This document shows, one piece after another, positions 10,712 through 21,739 of a DNA stretch of 64,000 nt. This DNA comes from Axinella damicornis (lineage: Eukaryota > Porifera > Demospongiae > Axinellida > Axinellidae). How positions within the stretch are numbered: the first letter of the stretch is position 1; every line of letters starts with the position of its first letter. The DNA is taken from assembly GCA_963931865.1 (NCBI GenBank), contig OZ007515.1, forward strand, positions 7,038,600-7,102,599, written 5' to 3'. A program made the translations under genes and the position numbers. The notes below the pieces were generated by a model. The model was not told where the DNA came from. It was given only the letters and a program-made list of their open reading frames with translations, and made no database searches.

Positions 10712-11590
10712 TTTACTGAGTTATGCGAACCACATTCACTCGATTTCCCTAATTGTCACGGCAACACCACAAGAATGTACATTAAGTGATTATGAATTTA
10801 ATTATCTCACGTGCCAGTCACATGGCGAAGATGGCGATGGTTGTGTGTGTGTTGACGGTTACCTAGCCATCCTCTGGCAACCAACGAAGAAGAAACAGAC
10901 AGCTAGAGGGGAGGGAGAACTCTGTCACTGCCCCCTCGAACCGTCCTCAAGATCCAGCATCTCTGCCTCCGCCGACATAGCGGCACTTCACAGCGGGTCT
11001 ACGGATGAAACCAGTAAGCGACTCGCAACGAGTGACCAGGTCGCCCGCAACTTACTCGGAACCTTACAGGAACTACTAGTCAGCCAGGAAACCTGTTGAT
11101 AACAACCCTGGTCAAGGTGATGCAGAAGCACAGCAGGCTGCACCATAGATATAGCGTTTTATATCTATGACTGCACGTACACAGCAGCCCCTCCGCTCAG
11201 CTGATTCCCTTTGTCCCATGGCCCAGCCGTCATGTTAGTGGCATGGTGTCCAAGCTGTTAACTGCTGTTATGATATTATAGTAGTTGAGCAGATCATATG
11301 ATGCAAGATTTTAGGACGCGAAATGGCCACAACGAATTTTGTGGACGGTGCACGTGAGAAGGACGACGTTTAGTGGATGCAGTCCGAGTTGCAGACATAA
11401 ATTGACGAATGTGTGTGCACAGGAGAGGCTAGACGTAGAGACTGAGTGTACAGATGTTGATGCAGGCTGAGAGGACAAGGGTGTGTACACATTTATATGC
11501 TGAGAGATCTAGAGATGTGAAGATGACGGATGGAGTGACATACTGAGGATCGAAGGATCATGTGCACACATGATTATGAGAGATACATAG
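10712..11590. other. Intergenic with one unsupported 84-codon frame
   Basis: A frame at 10845-11099 (+) has no recognised domain. The segment is otherwise unremarkable, and no repeat was recognised elsewhere in the window. Confidence 0.4.
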
Positions 11591-11594
11591 AAAG

Positions 11595-12122
11595 CAGGGG
11601 CGGCGGCACGTATTTACAATTGGGGGGGCAAGATAATATTACACGCTGCCGGAGGCAGTGCATAGAGGCGCGTAGCGCCGATCAGTCCGTGCGAAGCGCG
11701 GAAAAAAATTTTCGCCTTCATTTTTCAGCTATCAGGATGGGCTCTCGTGGCACCTTCGTGCTTTTTGCACTGCAAGTCCAGATGTACGAGGATTGCAGGT
11801 CCCGGGGCCGCGATATGTGCTTTCTTGCTCAAATTTCGCTCACGAACGTAATACGTACGTACACGGGTACCGGTATACTAGATTGCGGTCTCGTTCCCAA
11901 GCCGTTCGGTTTTAGCTAGCCAGTCGGCTGGCTATACGTCGATAGGCTTTTTAGCTGGACTTGCGCCAGATCAGCAACTCGATTCGCGTACATCGTACGT
12001 ACACAAGGTTAGCCGAGTCAGCCTAGTACTAAGTATAGGGCAGCCGTTGGCTGTTTAATAGTAGCTAGCTGCTAGGAGTTAGGGGGGGCGATGCACCCCT
12101 AACTATTTTTCGGGGGGGCGCT

Positions 12123-12158
<36 letters not shown>

Positions 12159-12172
12159 TGCCGCCGCCCCTG
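11595..12172. mobile_element. 578-bp element with CAGGGGCGGCGGCACG inverted ends and a 33-C run
   Basis: Ends CAGGGGCGGCGGCACG and CGTGCCGCCGCCCCTG are perfect 16-bp inverted repeats. GAAAG flanks both sides (11590-11594 and 12173-12177). The CAGGGG tips recall hAT elements, but those make 8-bp duplications, so the superfamily is unsettled. A run of 33 C (12125-12157) abuts the right end. The following 12.18-12.80 kb shows nothing supported. Confidence 0.55.
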
Positions 12173-12810
12173 GAAAGTGAACTGGACTATAATGGACTTC
12201 TGTCTTTCTCTGTGCCTTCCTGAGATATACTCCAGTCATTTTGTGGCTCTTATGATTATAATCAACATTACGTGACTGTACCCTGCTGATGGATGATTTT
12301 TATGTGGTATGTAGCCAAGCATACTGCTGTGGCTTTCATTTTCTGGCACTGCTGTTTGCTCTTGGGCGGGCACACTTGGGCGAAATCCGCAAGAGTATCT
12401 ATTGAAGCACTATTGTGCAGGTATGGCAATTCCCACTACATTCTTGTGGTCATCAAAATGATAGTTGTATGATAACAAGTTCTTATTTTGTCCGCATGGT
12501 TGTTAGTTCTGATCACCCTTAACTCAGGGCTTAATTGTGTCCCTCATCCTTCTACCTTTCCTGAATTTTTCTCTCATTCCTCTATCCCCTTTCCCTCTAA
12601 TAAACAATGTACACTAGACATTCAATACATGAACAGTGAAAATGAAAGCATGACATTGTATATATTCATATTACAGCAACACACAAGTACAGGATAATAA
12701 TGGAAACCTGTACAATACAGCATGCATGCACATGGGTGTGTATGCAGCAACAGTGGAGTGAGAGGAGGAAGGTAAATTCACTGATGTACATGTAGTAGCA
12801 GGATACATAC

Positions 12811-13808
12811 CTAATGTCAAGTTCTCCATCCTCATGGGATGATAAACCCTCCATCACTCTGGTGAAAGCTCAGCAGAAACTGCTGAAGGTTGGGTGTGCA
12901 AGGTCAAAGGTCACTAAGTCAGAGGCAATTAGGTCAGAGGCCAACGCAACAGTACCTGTCAATGGCGTCAAATGCTTCCGCTGTTCCTATGGAGCACAAA
13001 GCCATCACAGAGGCATAGGTGGGTGCCAGGTGGGGCAACTGACCCGGTCCTCCTGCAAAGACGACAGATCGTTCGAAATCTGGGTGCGTTAAACCATAAA
13101 GAATGAGAAGGGTTAAAGAAATAGCTGACCTCCGAATCCACCTGTGGGTCTTGGCACCATGACAGAAAGTCGACGATATCTCCTGCTAAATCTGGTGGTA
13201 CGCTACCTCCCAGGAGTGATATGGAGTGGAGGACCCAGTAACAAACCTTACACGAGGAAACGAAAAGGAAGACTGATCGGTGACGGCCAATAGCCAGTGG
13301 TCTAGCCTCATTCCTAGGTTCTATTCCATAGGGAGGTAGCACGCCAACAAAGGTCGGAATTTGGCAAGTAGCAGTCATTTGCATTTGCTTATCAATGACG
13401 TAACAGAGGAGGACACCACAATAGAGGGTGCTGTGGCTAAGGGTACTCTGTAGGTATGCACATAATGGGCCATTTCAGGTAGGCAGCCATTGAGTCATGC
13501 GTCTCCAGGCAGGTAGACTTGCACCTTATCATTAAATTACCGTGTAACATTACATGCATAATTATTCCTAAATTCCATAAGTGCCATACTGGCATGGTAG
13601 GACACTGTGTCTAGCAGGAGTTGGGACACCTGCCTATAACATACCCAGGGTTGGCTGGCGTCCAGAGTACTGAATGAGGTGGGCAGGTGGCGTATGCCGT
13701 CTGAGGTAAGCCAAGTGTTTTCGCCGCAAGAAGTACAGTAGACGTCTTCTCCAATGTCTGAATCCCTTAATCGGCTACAAATCTCCGCTACCACTGCCTC
13801 AATGTTCC
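12811..13808 (-). pseudogene. FNTB: Protein farnesyltransferase beta subunit, N-terminal exons, frame broken
   Basis: Minus-strand exons with good boundaries lie at 13808-13645, 13246-13130, 13052-12956 and 12882-12811. Peptides read LDASQPW joined to VCYWVLHSISLLGG, then GGFGGGPGQLPHLAPTYASV and MALCSIGTAEAFDAIDR, then QFLLSFHQSDGGF and HEDGELDIR. These are the diagnostic first alpha-alpha barrel turns of FNTB, which with FNTA attaches farnesyl to CaaX proteins. Breaks: a frame change in the first exon at CTCAGACGGCATA, a missing G before GGFGGG, and an extra C after GGFII. The zinc ligands (Asp, Cys, His) lie in later exons, which I do not find at 11-12.8 kb. Either a decayed fragment or homopolymer errors plus missed exons. 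No CaaX-prenyltransferase function can be assumed. Identity is firm; intactness is doubtful. Listed as a pseudogene for that reason. Confidence 0.8.
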
Positions 13809-13819
13809 CTTGTGTGCGT

Positions 13820-13965
13820 GAGATGTGTGTGCGTGTGCGTGCATGTGCGAAGTGTGCGTGCATGTGCGAAGTGTGCGTGCATGTGCAAAGTGTGCGTGTG
13901 CGTGCATGTGCGAAGTGTGCGTGTGCGTGCATGTGCGAAGTGTGTGTGTGCGTGTGGTAAGTATG
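13820..13965. repeat. TGCGTGCATGTGCGAAG minisatellite in the FNTB 5' intron
   Basis: At least five copies of a 17-24 bp unit built from TGCGTG and CATGTGCGAAGTG lie just upstream (gene sense) of the 13808 acceptor. Confidence 0.8.
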
Positions 13966-14139
13966 CATTTGTATGTCAGTGGTTAGTATGTGCGTACAAA
14001 TTTGAAGGGTGATGCAGTCACTGTGACTGTACATGTGGTGCTTTAATATAGGAGCGACCTCCACCTGTCTTGCTTGACCTGTACATCAGGATGGAGCTAC
14101 ACCACAGCAGTCAAACCGCTGATCATAGCTGGTCAAACT

Positions 14140-14860
14140 GGATCAGTTGGAATATACGGCACCTCGGAAATTAATTAATTATTCGAGTGGGCGGGGCTAG
14201 GCGAGTCACGTGGTGGTGTTGCGGGGTTAATTAAGTGCATGCGCGCGGTATAGGTAGTCGCCCATGCGCGCGCTATAGTAAATTAAGTTCATGCGCGCGG
14301 TAGTTTGGCAGCAAAATGCAATTGAGTAAACTGCAGAGCTACTGCAATCCAAGGTTTGAGTCTGTAGTCTTGTGGCCCTCAGCTGCACTAACTGAACTCA
14401 GACTTGTGACTAGTGACCTGCAACTGCTCAATCATGTCCCTGCTGGAGATAGGTCCAGTGTTGTTTGGAAGAGTGGAGAGAATCACTATCGTTTCCTATC
14501 ATTTTCGGATGATTCTTGTGACTTTTCAGTCGATTCTTGTCACTTTTGTACGCCTCCACCATACTTTTATGTCGTTAATATGTCGTCGATACCACCTGGC
14601 ACCATGGATTCAAGTATAAGGACTGACACACCTTTGTCTGAGCTTTTTTCATTCGCTCGCTGCACGAAGTGACCATAGCAGGGCATGCTGGCCGATCGCT
14701 TGGACAGACCCCACGAAGCTAGTCTCGCGGGGCCAGACGCCCACCACGAAGCGCTAAGCAGCCACTTTTACGGCTCGGCAACACCACCACGTGACTCGCC
14801 TAGCCCCGCCCACTCGAATAATTAATTAATTTCCGAGGTGCCGTATATTCCAACTGATCC
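14140..14860. mobile_element. 721-bp element with 83-bp near-perfect terminal inverted repeats
   Basis: Left arm 14140-14222 (GGATCAGTTGGAATATACGG onward) is the reverse complement of 14778-14860. A weaker extension reaches GGTCAAA at 14131 and TTTGACC at 14875. The interior repeats CATGCGCGCGGTA. There is no clear target duplication and no transposase, so it is a MITE of unassigned superfamily. Confidence 0.75.
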
Positions 14861-15130
14861 GTCCAACTTTTGACCCGCAAATTATCCCAGCTGTTGAGTC
14901 GTGGAGTGGCTTTGCGAGATGACAAGAGATGTTAGATGGTAGAAACTTGGTGTTGCCATCTAGCAGTATAGGCCTCGCGAGACTTCTCTCTTGTACGCCC
15001 GGCCCACGTGTGTGACTTCTAAATGTGGGCTGGAATGGGCTTGGGATTCAATATTTGAGCGGGCAATGCGCTAACTGCACTGGGCCCTCTGTATCAAAAT
15101 TTCCACTACGGAGCAGCTGGCTCGTTCCCA

Positions 15131-15346
15131 TCATCCCAGACTCGGAATTCCAGTAAAGGTCAGGTGTGCAATAAATAGAAAAGGCGCGTAGGAGCCTTGC
15201 TCTAGCAGCTCTCCTTGAAGCGGAGATGGAAGCGGGATGGGTGTCTCCGCGTTTTTCTGATGGCTGTCCAAGAAATACCCATCCATTGTCGTCCACTGCG
15301 TCGAGGAAAAGGTGGGTGAGACAGAAAATTCTTCGAAATCGGCCAT
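15131..15346 (-). CDS. Possible first exon of a minus-strand gene
   Basis: A 71-codon frame starts MADFEEFSVSPTFSSTQW at 15346 on the minus strand. It lies about 1.5 kb upstream of the FNTB exons on the same strand and could be their 5' exon, but there is no FNTB similarity to confirm this; GTATTT near 15277 could be a donor. Chance is a real alternative. Confidence 0.2.
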   Translation of the reverse strand: MADFEEFSVSPTFSSTQWTTMDGYFLDSHQKNAETPIPLPSPLQGELLEQGSYAPFLFIAHLTFTGIPSLG

Positions 15347-15789
15347 GAGATGGAGCCTGATTGTTTAATAGACATCTTCATCCCATATAGTCCCTAGCTA
15401 TGTATAGGGACCACATAATACACTGTCTATAATTTTGCATCAGCCACTTTCACAATGTTTGTACCCTGACTGTGTGTGTGTGAGGGGAGGGGGTTGAATG
15501 TGAAAGTGCCGCTTGGCTATAATTTATTAATTATGTTATTATTTTCCCCCCTCTCTTCAGCCTAGTTCCCACGTGGCCTGGGAGCTAGGCTACTCTCTCC
15601 ATTGCTGCCAATTTAGTTGTGGCAATGAAGATTTTATCTTTTCTTCTCTGCTCCCCCAGGCCTGCTCCCAAGGACGAAGATGAGATGATGGAGGCTAAGT
15701 TTGAGTACATTGACCGAATCTTCAACGTTGTGAGGCCCAGATGATTGCTGTACATGGCCATCGATGAAGTGGTGAGTGTTTTTCCAAGG

Positions 15790-15880
15790 AAAATAGAGTG
15801 ATGGCCAGTCCAACTCCACCTCTTGAAAAACAAAGAAACGAGGGGAAATGCCACTCAGTCTCATCCCATCCGTATTAATG
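15790..15880. repeat. Diverged arm of the 44.08-kb foldback element in an XRN2 intron
   Basis: GTGATGGCC, GAAACGAGGGGAAATGCCA and CAGTCTCATCCCATCC match one arm of the hairpin at 44079-44362, with deletions. Confidence 0.5.
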
Positions 15881-15997
15881 TAGTCCATTAGTCCTGGTCA
15901 TGATAACAGGTACATGTACTGATCAGCGAATGATACCACGTTTGATGATACCTACCTGTGAACCAGAACCTCTCCTCCTCTTCTGTCTGCTGACAGG

Positions 15998-16215
15998 CCC
16001 CCCGTGCCAAGATGAGCCAGGAGAGGTCTCGGAGGTTCAGGGCAGCCAAAGAGAGCATGTGAGTGCAAGAGTGCATGATGACATCATCATCATCGCCCTG
16101 CAATGAGTCATTGCAGGGCGATGATGATGATGTCATCATGCACTCTTGCACTCACATGCTCTCCTTGGCTGCCCTGAACCTCCGAGACCTCTGCTGGCTC
16201 ATCTTGGCACAGGGA
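15998..16215. repeat. Perfect-like palindrome that inverts an XRN2 exon
   Basis: The arms (about 15998-16106 and 16107-16215) are reverse complements centred near 16107. They include the whole exon coding for KMSQERSRRFRAAKES, its donor, and a GATGATGACATCATCATC segment. A related hairpin with GCAAGAGTGCGTGATGACAT occurs at 17609-17660. Confidence 0.85.
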
Positions 16216-16613
16216 GCCAATGACGACGATGTCATCATGCGCTCTTGCAATCTCATTCTGTCAAGTTTCACCACAAAGGTTGTGTTGGTATACCGTTACA
16301 AAGTTGTGTTACAGCTGAACCTTCTTGCAGTGAAAAGATTGATGAAATCTGGCGAATCCGTGAGTCTCGTGGCTGTGAGCTCCCTCCAATGAAGCCTGCA
16401 AGCTCCCATTTTGACAGCAACTGTATCACTCCCGGCATGGAGTTCATGGCGAGGCTGGCCGTGTGTCTGCAGTACTACGTCAATGACCGCATGAACTCCA
16501 ACCCAGCGTGGCAGGGAATCAAGGTGTGATGTCATTGTGATGTCACCATCTACATGTAAACTGTGATGTGGTAGCTAGAGCATTGGCAATAAGTGTTGAT
16601 AGGCTGTATCTTT

Positions 16614-17198
16614 CCCTCCTTCTACTCCCTCTCCCTCTCCCTCTCCCTCTCCCTCCCTCCCTCTCACCTTTCTCCCCCTCCCTCTGTCCCTGCCTTTCTC
16701 CCTCCCCTTCCTCCCTCCCCTTTCTCCCTCTCTCTCTCTTCCCTCACTACCTCTCTCCCTTCCTCTCCTTCCTTCCCCTCTCCATCCTCCTCTTCCGACA
16801 GGTCATCCTCTTCGGTGTGAATGTCCCAGGGGAAGGAGAGCACAAGGTAGTGGACATCCCTTTTGTACTGGTGCTTCCTTGGTTGGTGTTTTACAAACCT
16901 GTTTCTCTCCCCTCCTCTCCTACCAATCCTTCCTCTCCCTCCTCCACCTCCTCCACCTCTACGCTCCCATCTCCCTCCTCCATCATCTCCTCCCTCTGCC
17001 ACTCCCTCAATACCCTGCCTCCTGGTGCCACTCCCCATCCTCCTCCCTCTACCACTCCCTTTATACGTACCCTGGGCCCCCTTTATCCCCTCCTGGTGCC
17101 ACTCCCCCTCTCCCTGTACCTTCCCCACTACCCCTGCCACTGCACTTCCCCCTCCTGTTACCACTCCCCTCTCCCTGTACCTTCCCCACTCTCCTCCC

Positions 17199-17229
<31 letters not shown>

Positions 17230-17345
17230 TTCCCCCTCCCCTCCTGGTGCCACTCCCCTCTCCCTCTACCTTCCCCACTATCCCCGCCACTCCCCTTACA
17301 CTTCTCCCTTCTGCACCCCTACACTCCTCCCTCCCTCATCCTCCT
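16614..17345. repeat. CT-rich low-complexity introns flanking the GEGEHK exon
   Basis: Polypyrimidine runs (CCCTCTCCCTC type) fill both introns around 16802-16846, including 30 consecutive C at 17200-17229. Long translated frames here are low-complexity artefacts. Confidence 0.9.
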
Positions 17346-18472
17346 CAGGGTAATGGTTCGCCGGCAGCGCGGCACCCCGGACCACGACGCTAACATGCAC
17401 CACTGCCTCTACGGTGCCGACACTGACCTCATCATGCTCGAACTTGCCACCCATGAATCCCACTTCACGATCTTGAGAGAGGAGTTCAATCCCAACCATC
17501 CAAAACCCTACGAGATCTGTGGACAAGATGGTACGTATATATGAAGCTCGTTAGGACAGATCACTGGACAGTAACCTGGACTACATGTAGTATTGCACCT
17601 GTGTTATGCAAGAGTGCGTGATGACATCGTTGTTATTGATAACGATGATGTCATTGCACTTGCTGGCTAAGTTTGTTGGATTGAGCTCGTCTTTGGAATG
17701 GTGAACTTAGATAGATACTTTTCAATTGGAATGTCTCATCATCCAGTGGCTGGTCTTCCTGAGAGTCCTGCTTAAACCCATTGATTTGTTCTGGAAATGG
17801 ATTAACTGAGTACATGTACATGTGTATACTCTACACCTGCCTACGTACATGTATTAGAAAAAAGGCTATAGCATGAGCGTGAGCTGGTGGATGCAGCCTG
17901 AGTCTGCCCAAGTATCCACAAGGCACATACTGCGTGTGGGAATAGGCCCATGATAGTCTCGGAATCAGACTCCCAACCCAATGGGGGAGGCGGAGTCTTG
18001 TACCAGGCCCATGGTAGTCTCGGAACCATACTGGGAGTCTGGTACCGGGACTAAGCCCATGGCTGATGCATTTCTGTATTGCTTATCTCTGTGTGTTCTG
18101 ATCCACTGTAGGTTACAATATGAAGGAATGCATGGGCGCACCCAGAGAAAAGGCGGGAGAGGTATTCACGCTACTTTTAGCGATGAAAAGCTGGGCGGGG
18201 CCTGGGAATGAGGCTAGTATTCATTAGCAGCTGCATTTCTCATGGTAGTCTAGTGTGTATTTGTGTGTAGTACTTGCAGTCACATGACCTTCTGAATAAA
18301 CCCAGTACCCCAGAATCAGAATGGGAAGGAAAGCCTGCAAGAATTGTGCATGTGACGCGGTGCCATGTGTGGTGATGTCACTGGAAGCTGTGGTTGCTGT
18401 CATGTCCTCGGCTGGATGCCAAACGGTCTCCAACTGGCATCTTCCTGGTTCCCCAAGATGTCACAGTGGCAC

Positions 18473-18516
18473 TATCCTCGTTCCCAGGTCCAGCCCATGG
18501 CCTGGGAATGAGGATA
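18473..18516. mobile_element. Mutator-like foldback MITE, 44 bp
   Basis: TATCCTCGTTCCCAGG and its inverted end are flanked by CAGTGGCAC (18464-18472) and CAGTGGCAT (18517-18525). A truncated member lies at about 18168-18217. The rest of 17.53-18.97 kb is XRN2 intron with no other supported feature. Confidence 0.7.
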
Positions 18517-19236
18517 CAGTGGCATTGTGTCACATGCAAAATCCCTCCCGGCTTTCCTGAAGAAGTATATCCAAAGCTGCGAAACAATACCTGTGCCTGC
18601 GGGAGGGTTGAAGCCTGGTATGAGGGTAGAGAAGCAACACAGCCCTGGGTTTGTATACAGTAGTTATTGCACTCAAGCAGGTCTCTTTGCTCAGCTGTTG
18701 CTGACCTGAGGGATGCTCTATACACCTGTACATATCACCAAGGGCGAAGCCCGAGGTGATTATAGGTGCATCCCAAAGGTCTCTAAACTGCTTGAGTGCA
18801 ATAACTGGCAGACTGAGGGCTATATGTTTTGGTGTCTATTGGATTTTAAGACTTCATCAAGTTCAAAATATCAAAGCACATTATGCATACCATACTCTAG
18901 AGGGTGGAGGAACAACACACAGTTCTCACTTCATGACGACCTCACTGCTCTCCTCAATGTAATTTGATGAGTTTGCCACTTCAACTGGCTTTACCGAGAA
19001 GAGCTTCATTTTCTTGCGGCTCAAAGATCTGAGAGAGGTGTGTATGCTTCTAGTTAAATGATGTCATCCCTATATATGGTTGGGGTCATGGGTCAGTATA
19101 CCACAGTGACGGTTGTGTTTGTCTTTCAGTACTTGGAGAGAGAGCTGAGAATTGATGGACAGCCTTTTCCTTTTGACCTTGAGGTAAACAGCCTTCGATC
19201 ATGTGACATAATGATATCTCTCCATCTTATCCATGC

Positions 19237-19445
19237 CTCCTCTTCCTCTCTCTCCCCTCCATCCCCTCCCCTTCTTTGCCCGCTTCTCTCTCTCCCTTCC
19301 ACTCTCCCCTCCACTCTCCTTCCTATCTCTCCCTCTCTCTCCCCCTCCCTCCCTCTCTCTCCCCCTCCCTCCCTCTCTCTCCCCCTCCCTCCCTCTCTCT
19401 CCCCTCCCTCCCTCTCTCTCCCCTTCCTCTCTCTCTCCTCCCTTC
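19237..19445. repeat. CTCTCTCCCCCTCCCTCC minisatellite in an XRN2 intron
   Basis: An 18-20 bp pyrimidine unit is repeated at least five times before the 19448 exon. Confidence 0.9.
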
Positions 19446-19570
19446 AGAGGGCAATTATGACTGGGTGTTCATGTGATTCTTTGTTAGAAATGACTTCCTT
19501 CCACATCTGCAAATAAGGTTTCTGGCCATTCTATTGTGCGACCATGCATACTCCCCGCCTCCACCACGTG

Positions 19571-19704
19571 TAGCCTCATTCCCAGGCCTGGGAACGAAGC
19601 TACAACATATGTAGCCTCGTTCCCAGGCCCCCCATCCGCCTGGGAACAAGGTTATAACACGTGTAGCGTCGTTCCCAGGCCCCATCCAGCTTGGAACGAG
19701 GCTA
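19571..19704. mobile_element. Three tandem Mutator-like foldback MITEs separated by 9-bp spacers
   Basis: Elements at 19571-19602, 19612-19654 and 19664-19704 each begin TAGC-TC-TTCCCAGGC and end in the inverse. The spacers CAACATATG and TAACACGTG, and the left flank CACCACGTG, are exactly 9 bp and alike, as if element plus duplication had been repeated. Confidence 0.75.
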
Positions 19705-19895
19705 AAACACACACACAGTACAACTCACACACACACACACGCACACGCACACATACTGCAGAATTCAAACTTGCACAGTGTACACTTCACACACACAGCC
19801 ACACACATGCCCACACACACACACGCACACACACACACATGCTCACAGACACACACTCACTCAGACGCATACACACACACACTCATGCTAACACA

Positions 19896-19951
<56 letters not shown>

Positions 19952-19955
19952 CAGG
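19705..19955. repeat. (CA)n-rich microsatellite
   Basis: A 250-bp tract of CACACA with interruptions precedes the last XRN2 exon, where the missing coding region would be expected. Confidence 0.95.
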
Positions 19956-20114
19956 GATGCCCCTCATGGAATTGGTTCTACCCGTTTCCTCAGACTTCAA
20001 GAACATTGGGCAGCTCCGAAATGACTTTGACTGTGGCACAGAACCGTTCAAGCCTCTGGAGCAGCTGATGGGAGTGTTCCCGGCCGGCAGTGGAAACTTC
20101 CTGCCTGAGTCATG

Positions 20115-20380
20115 ATGAAGAAGGAGGTTGGTGGAGGAGTGGGGAGGGGAGTGGGAAGAAGGAGCATGGGACGAGCCTATGAGAGGAATAAGGAGGGGAC
20201 AACTTGTCGTAGAAAGGAGGAAGGGACGAGGGTACAGGAGGAGGGGACAAGTGAACAGGAGGAGGGGACAGGGGGAGGGGATGAAGGTACAGGATGAGGG
20301 GACAAGGGGACAGGAGGAGGGGACAGGGGAGGGGATGACGGTACAGGAGGAGGGGACAAGGGGACAGGAGGAGTGAGTGA
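20115..20380. repeat. GGAGGGGACA purine minisatellite
   Basis: Units built from AGGAGGGGACA with GGTACAGGA variants are repeated more than ten times immediately after the last XRN2 codons. 20.4-21.0 kb shows nothing supported. Confidence 0.9.
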
Positions 20381-21008
20381 AATCTCACATTAATTATACA
20401 CAGTTTAATGATTGCAGAACCCGACAGTAATAATGCAATTAAATTCTACATCTGTGTGCCTGATAGCGATCACAGCACTTCTTTTCTATGCATCTCCATC
20501 TCTGGTAGGCACTGTTTGAGCTTACACACTCACAGAGTTGAATGCCTATTGCAGACCTGTCGAAGATGACTGAGCATCACTGACTGCTTGAAGTTGAGTG
20601 AACCAATCTTGTGTTATTGGTAGGCTATGAGCTTTGGCTAGCTATATCAATTTTAACTACAGTTGGAGATACGTAGATACCTGAAGTATGTAGGGTGCAA
20701 CCCTTGAAAAGAGGAAACATTTTTTTAGTCACCATTCAATGCTGAGGTCAACTATTGTCTGCTGTCTCAAAACCTACACTCTCAGCAACTGAGTGGGTGT
20801 TGAGCTAAATCAACTGTATAGCACAGCAAGGCTTACAGCAGGAGGTTGGACGCAAGTCGTATGGCCATGTACATACCTGTATACAGTAGTAAGTATGAAA
20901 CCGTAGTGCTTGCCTGGTGCTGTGTGTAGTGGTATAGCAGACTGGCCAGTCAACTCAGCAGGCATGCCAGTGCATTGACTGCAATACTGTGTGTGTGGTT
21001 GGTGGAGC

Positions 21009-21090
21009 TTTTGTCTCGCCACCGAAGTGCCGAGACACAGTGCTGGATGCTTAGGTACGTCGCTTTTCGCAATGCGCCCGCGCTAGTGTT
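21009..21090. repeat. Second copy of the GTCTCGGCACCGAAGTGCCG palindromic repeat
   Basis: The segment from TTTTGTCTCG through GCTTTTCGCAATGCGCCCGC matches 2188-2292, except that the 2-kb copy carries extra TACGTACG repeats. The core is a 24-bp hairpin. Confidence 0.75.
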
Positions 21091-21105
21091 GCTCTACACT
21101 CTTAA

Positions 21106-21610
21106 CCCTTTAGGGCCCATAGCGCCAAATGTCGTCATAATACTTTCAGCTTCATCATGTGACTTCCGGCAATGTCCTTGGGAGATAGGTTCTGCGACAG
21201 CAGAAAGGGCAGGACAAGGGGAGGTGGGTGGGTGCACCCGGAGGGTGCAAACAGCATGGCCGTGTCTGGGCTCCGCGGTACAAAGGTCTTGGTCGGCACT
21301 GGGAGGGCCATTTCCATCGTTTTTGGCATAAATGGGGTCAGAAAGTAGCCGTCTGGCTTTGTAGGGCCTCCATTTCCAGCATACGTCGCCCGTTTTTCAG
21401 CTACAGTGGGTTGCCATTTCTCGGGAGACTTGATTGTAAGTCCGTTAATTGGTGGGTGTGGTTAAGTCACGTATACGCTTAGTATGGCTGAAATTACCTG
21501 TGTGAGCAGTTTCGAGCCCAGCAATGCCAAGGAACAGAAATTAGGGTATGTTTAAGTGTTGTATAGACTGAAAATCACCTAAAGAAAGAAAGAATTTGGG
21601 CCCTAAAGAG
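21106..21610. mobile_element. piggyBac-type MITE (TTAA) followed by a partial copy
   Basis: TTAA (21102-21105) precedes CCCTTTAGGGCCCATAGCG, and the right end reads GGGCCCTAAAGAG then TTAG. Immediately after, at 21615 to about 21735, the first 120 bp of the element recur almost unchanged. Ends and TTAA target match piggyBac practice. Confidence 0.7.
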
Positions 21611-21739
21611 TTAGCCCTTTAGGGCCCATAGCGCCAAATGTCGTCATAATACTTTCAGCTTCATCATGTGACTTCCGGCAATGTCCTTGGGAGATAGGTT
21701 CTGCGACAGCAGAAAGGGCGGGACAGGGGGAGGTGGGTT

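Larger units (their letters stand above)
15660..20115 (+). pseudogene. XRN2: XRN2/Rat1 5'-3' exoribonuclease, decayed copy in nine exons
   Basis: Exons at 15660-15771, 15997-16058, 16331-16523, 16802-16846, 17349-17530, 18972-19037, 19130-19183, 19448-19516 and 19994-20115 all have AG/GT boundaries. Key peptides: PAPKDEDEMMEAKFEYIDR, APRAKMSQERSRRFRAAKES, FDSNCITPGMEFMARL, VPGEGEHK (metal-binding glutamates), GADTDLIMLELATHE (metal-binding aspartates), SFIFLRLKDLRE, NDFLPHL and FKPLEQLMGVFPAGSGNFLP. XRN2 is the nuclear exonuclease that degrades RNA from a 5' monophosphate and promotes Pol II termination. Defects: TGA at 15742-15744 (family Arg), TGA at 19474-19476 (family Cys), TGA at 20113-20115 (family Trp), a lost T at the start of exon 8, and more than 300 residues missing between exons 8 and 9. 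The first exon with MGVPxFFRWL was not found. Most probably a pseudogene. Confidence 0.85.

Noticed and set aside
16664..17544. Open frames of 176-261 codons on both strands at 16.6-17.5 kb
   Set aside because: They translate CT-rich introns into Pro/Ser/Leu or Gly/Glu low complexity; XRN2 exons lie within in defined frames.
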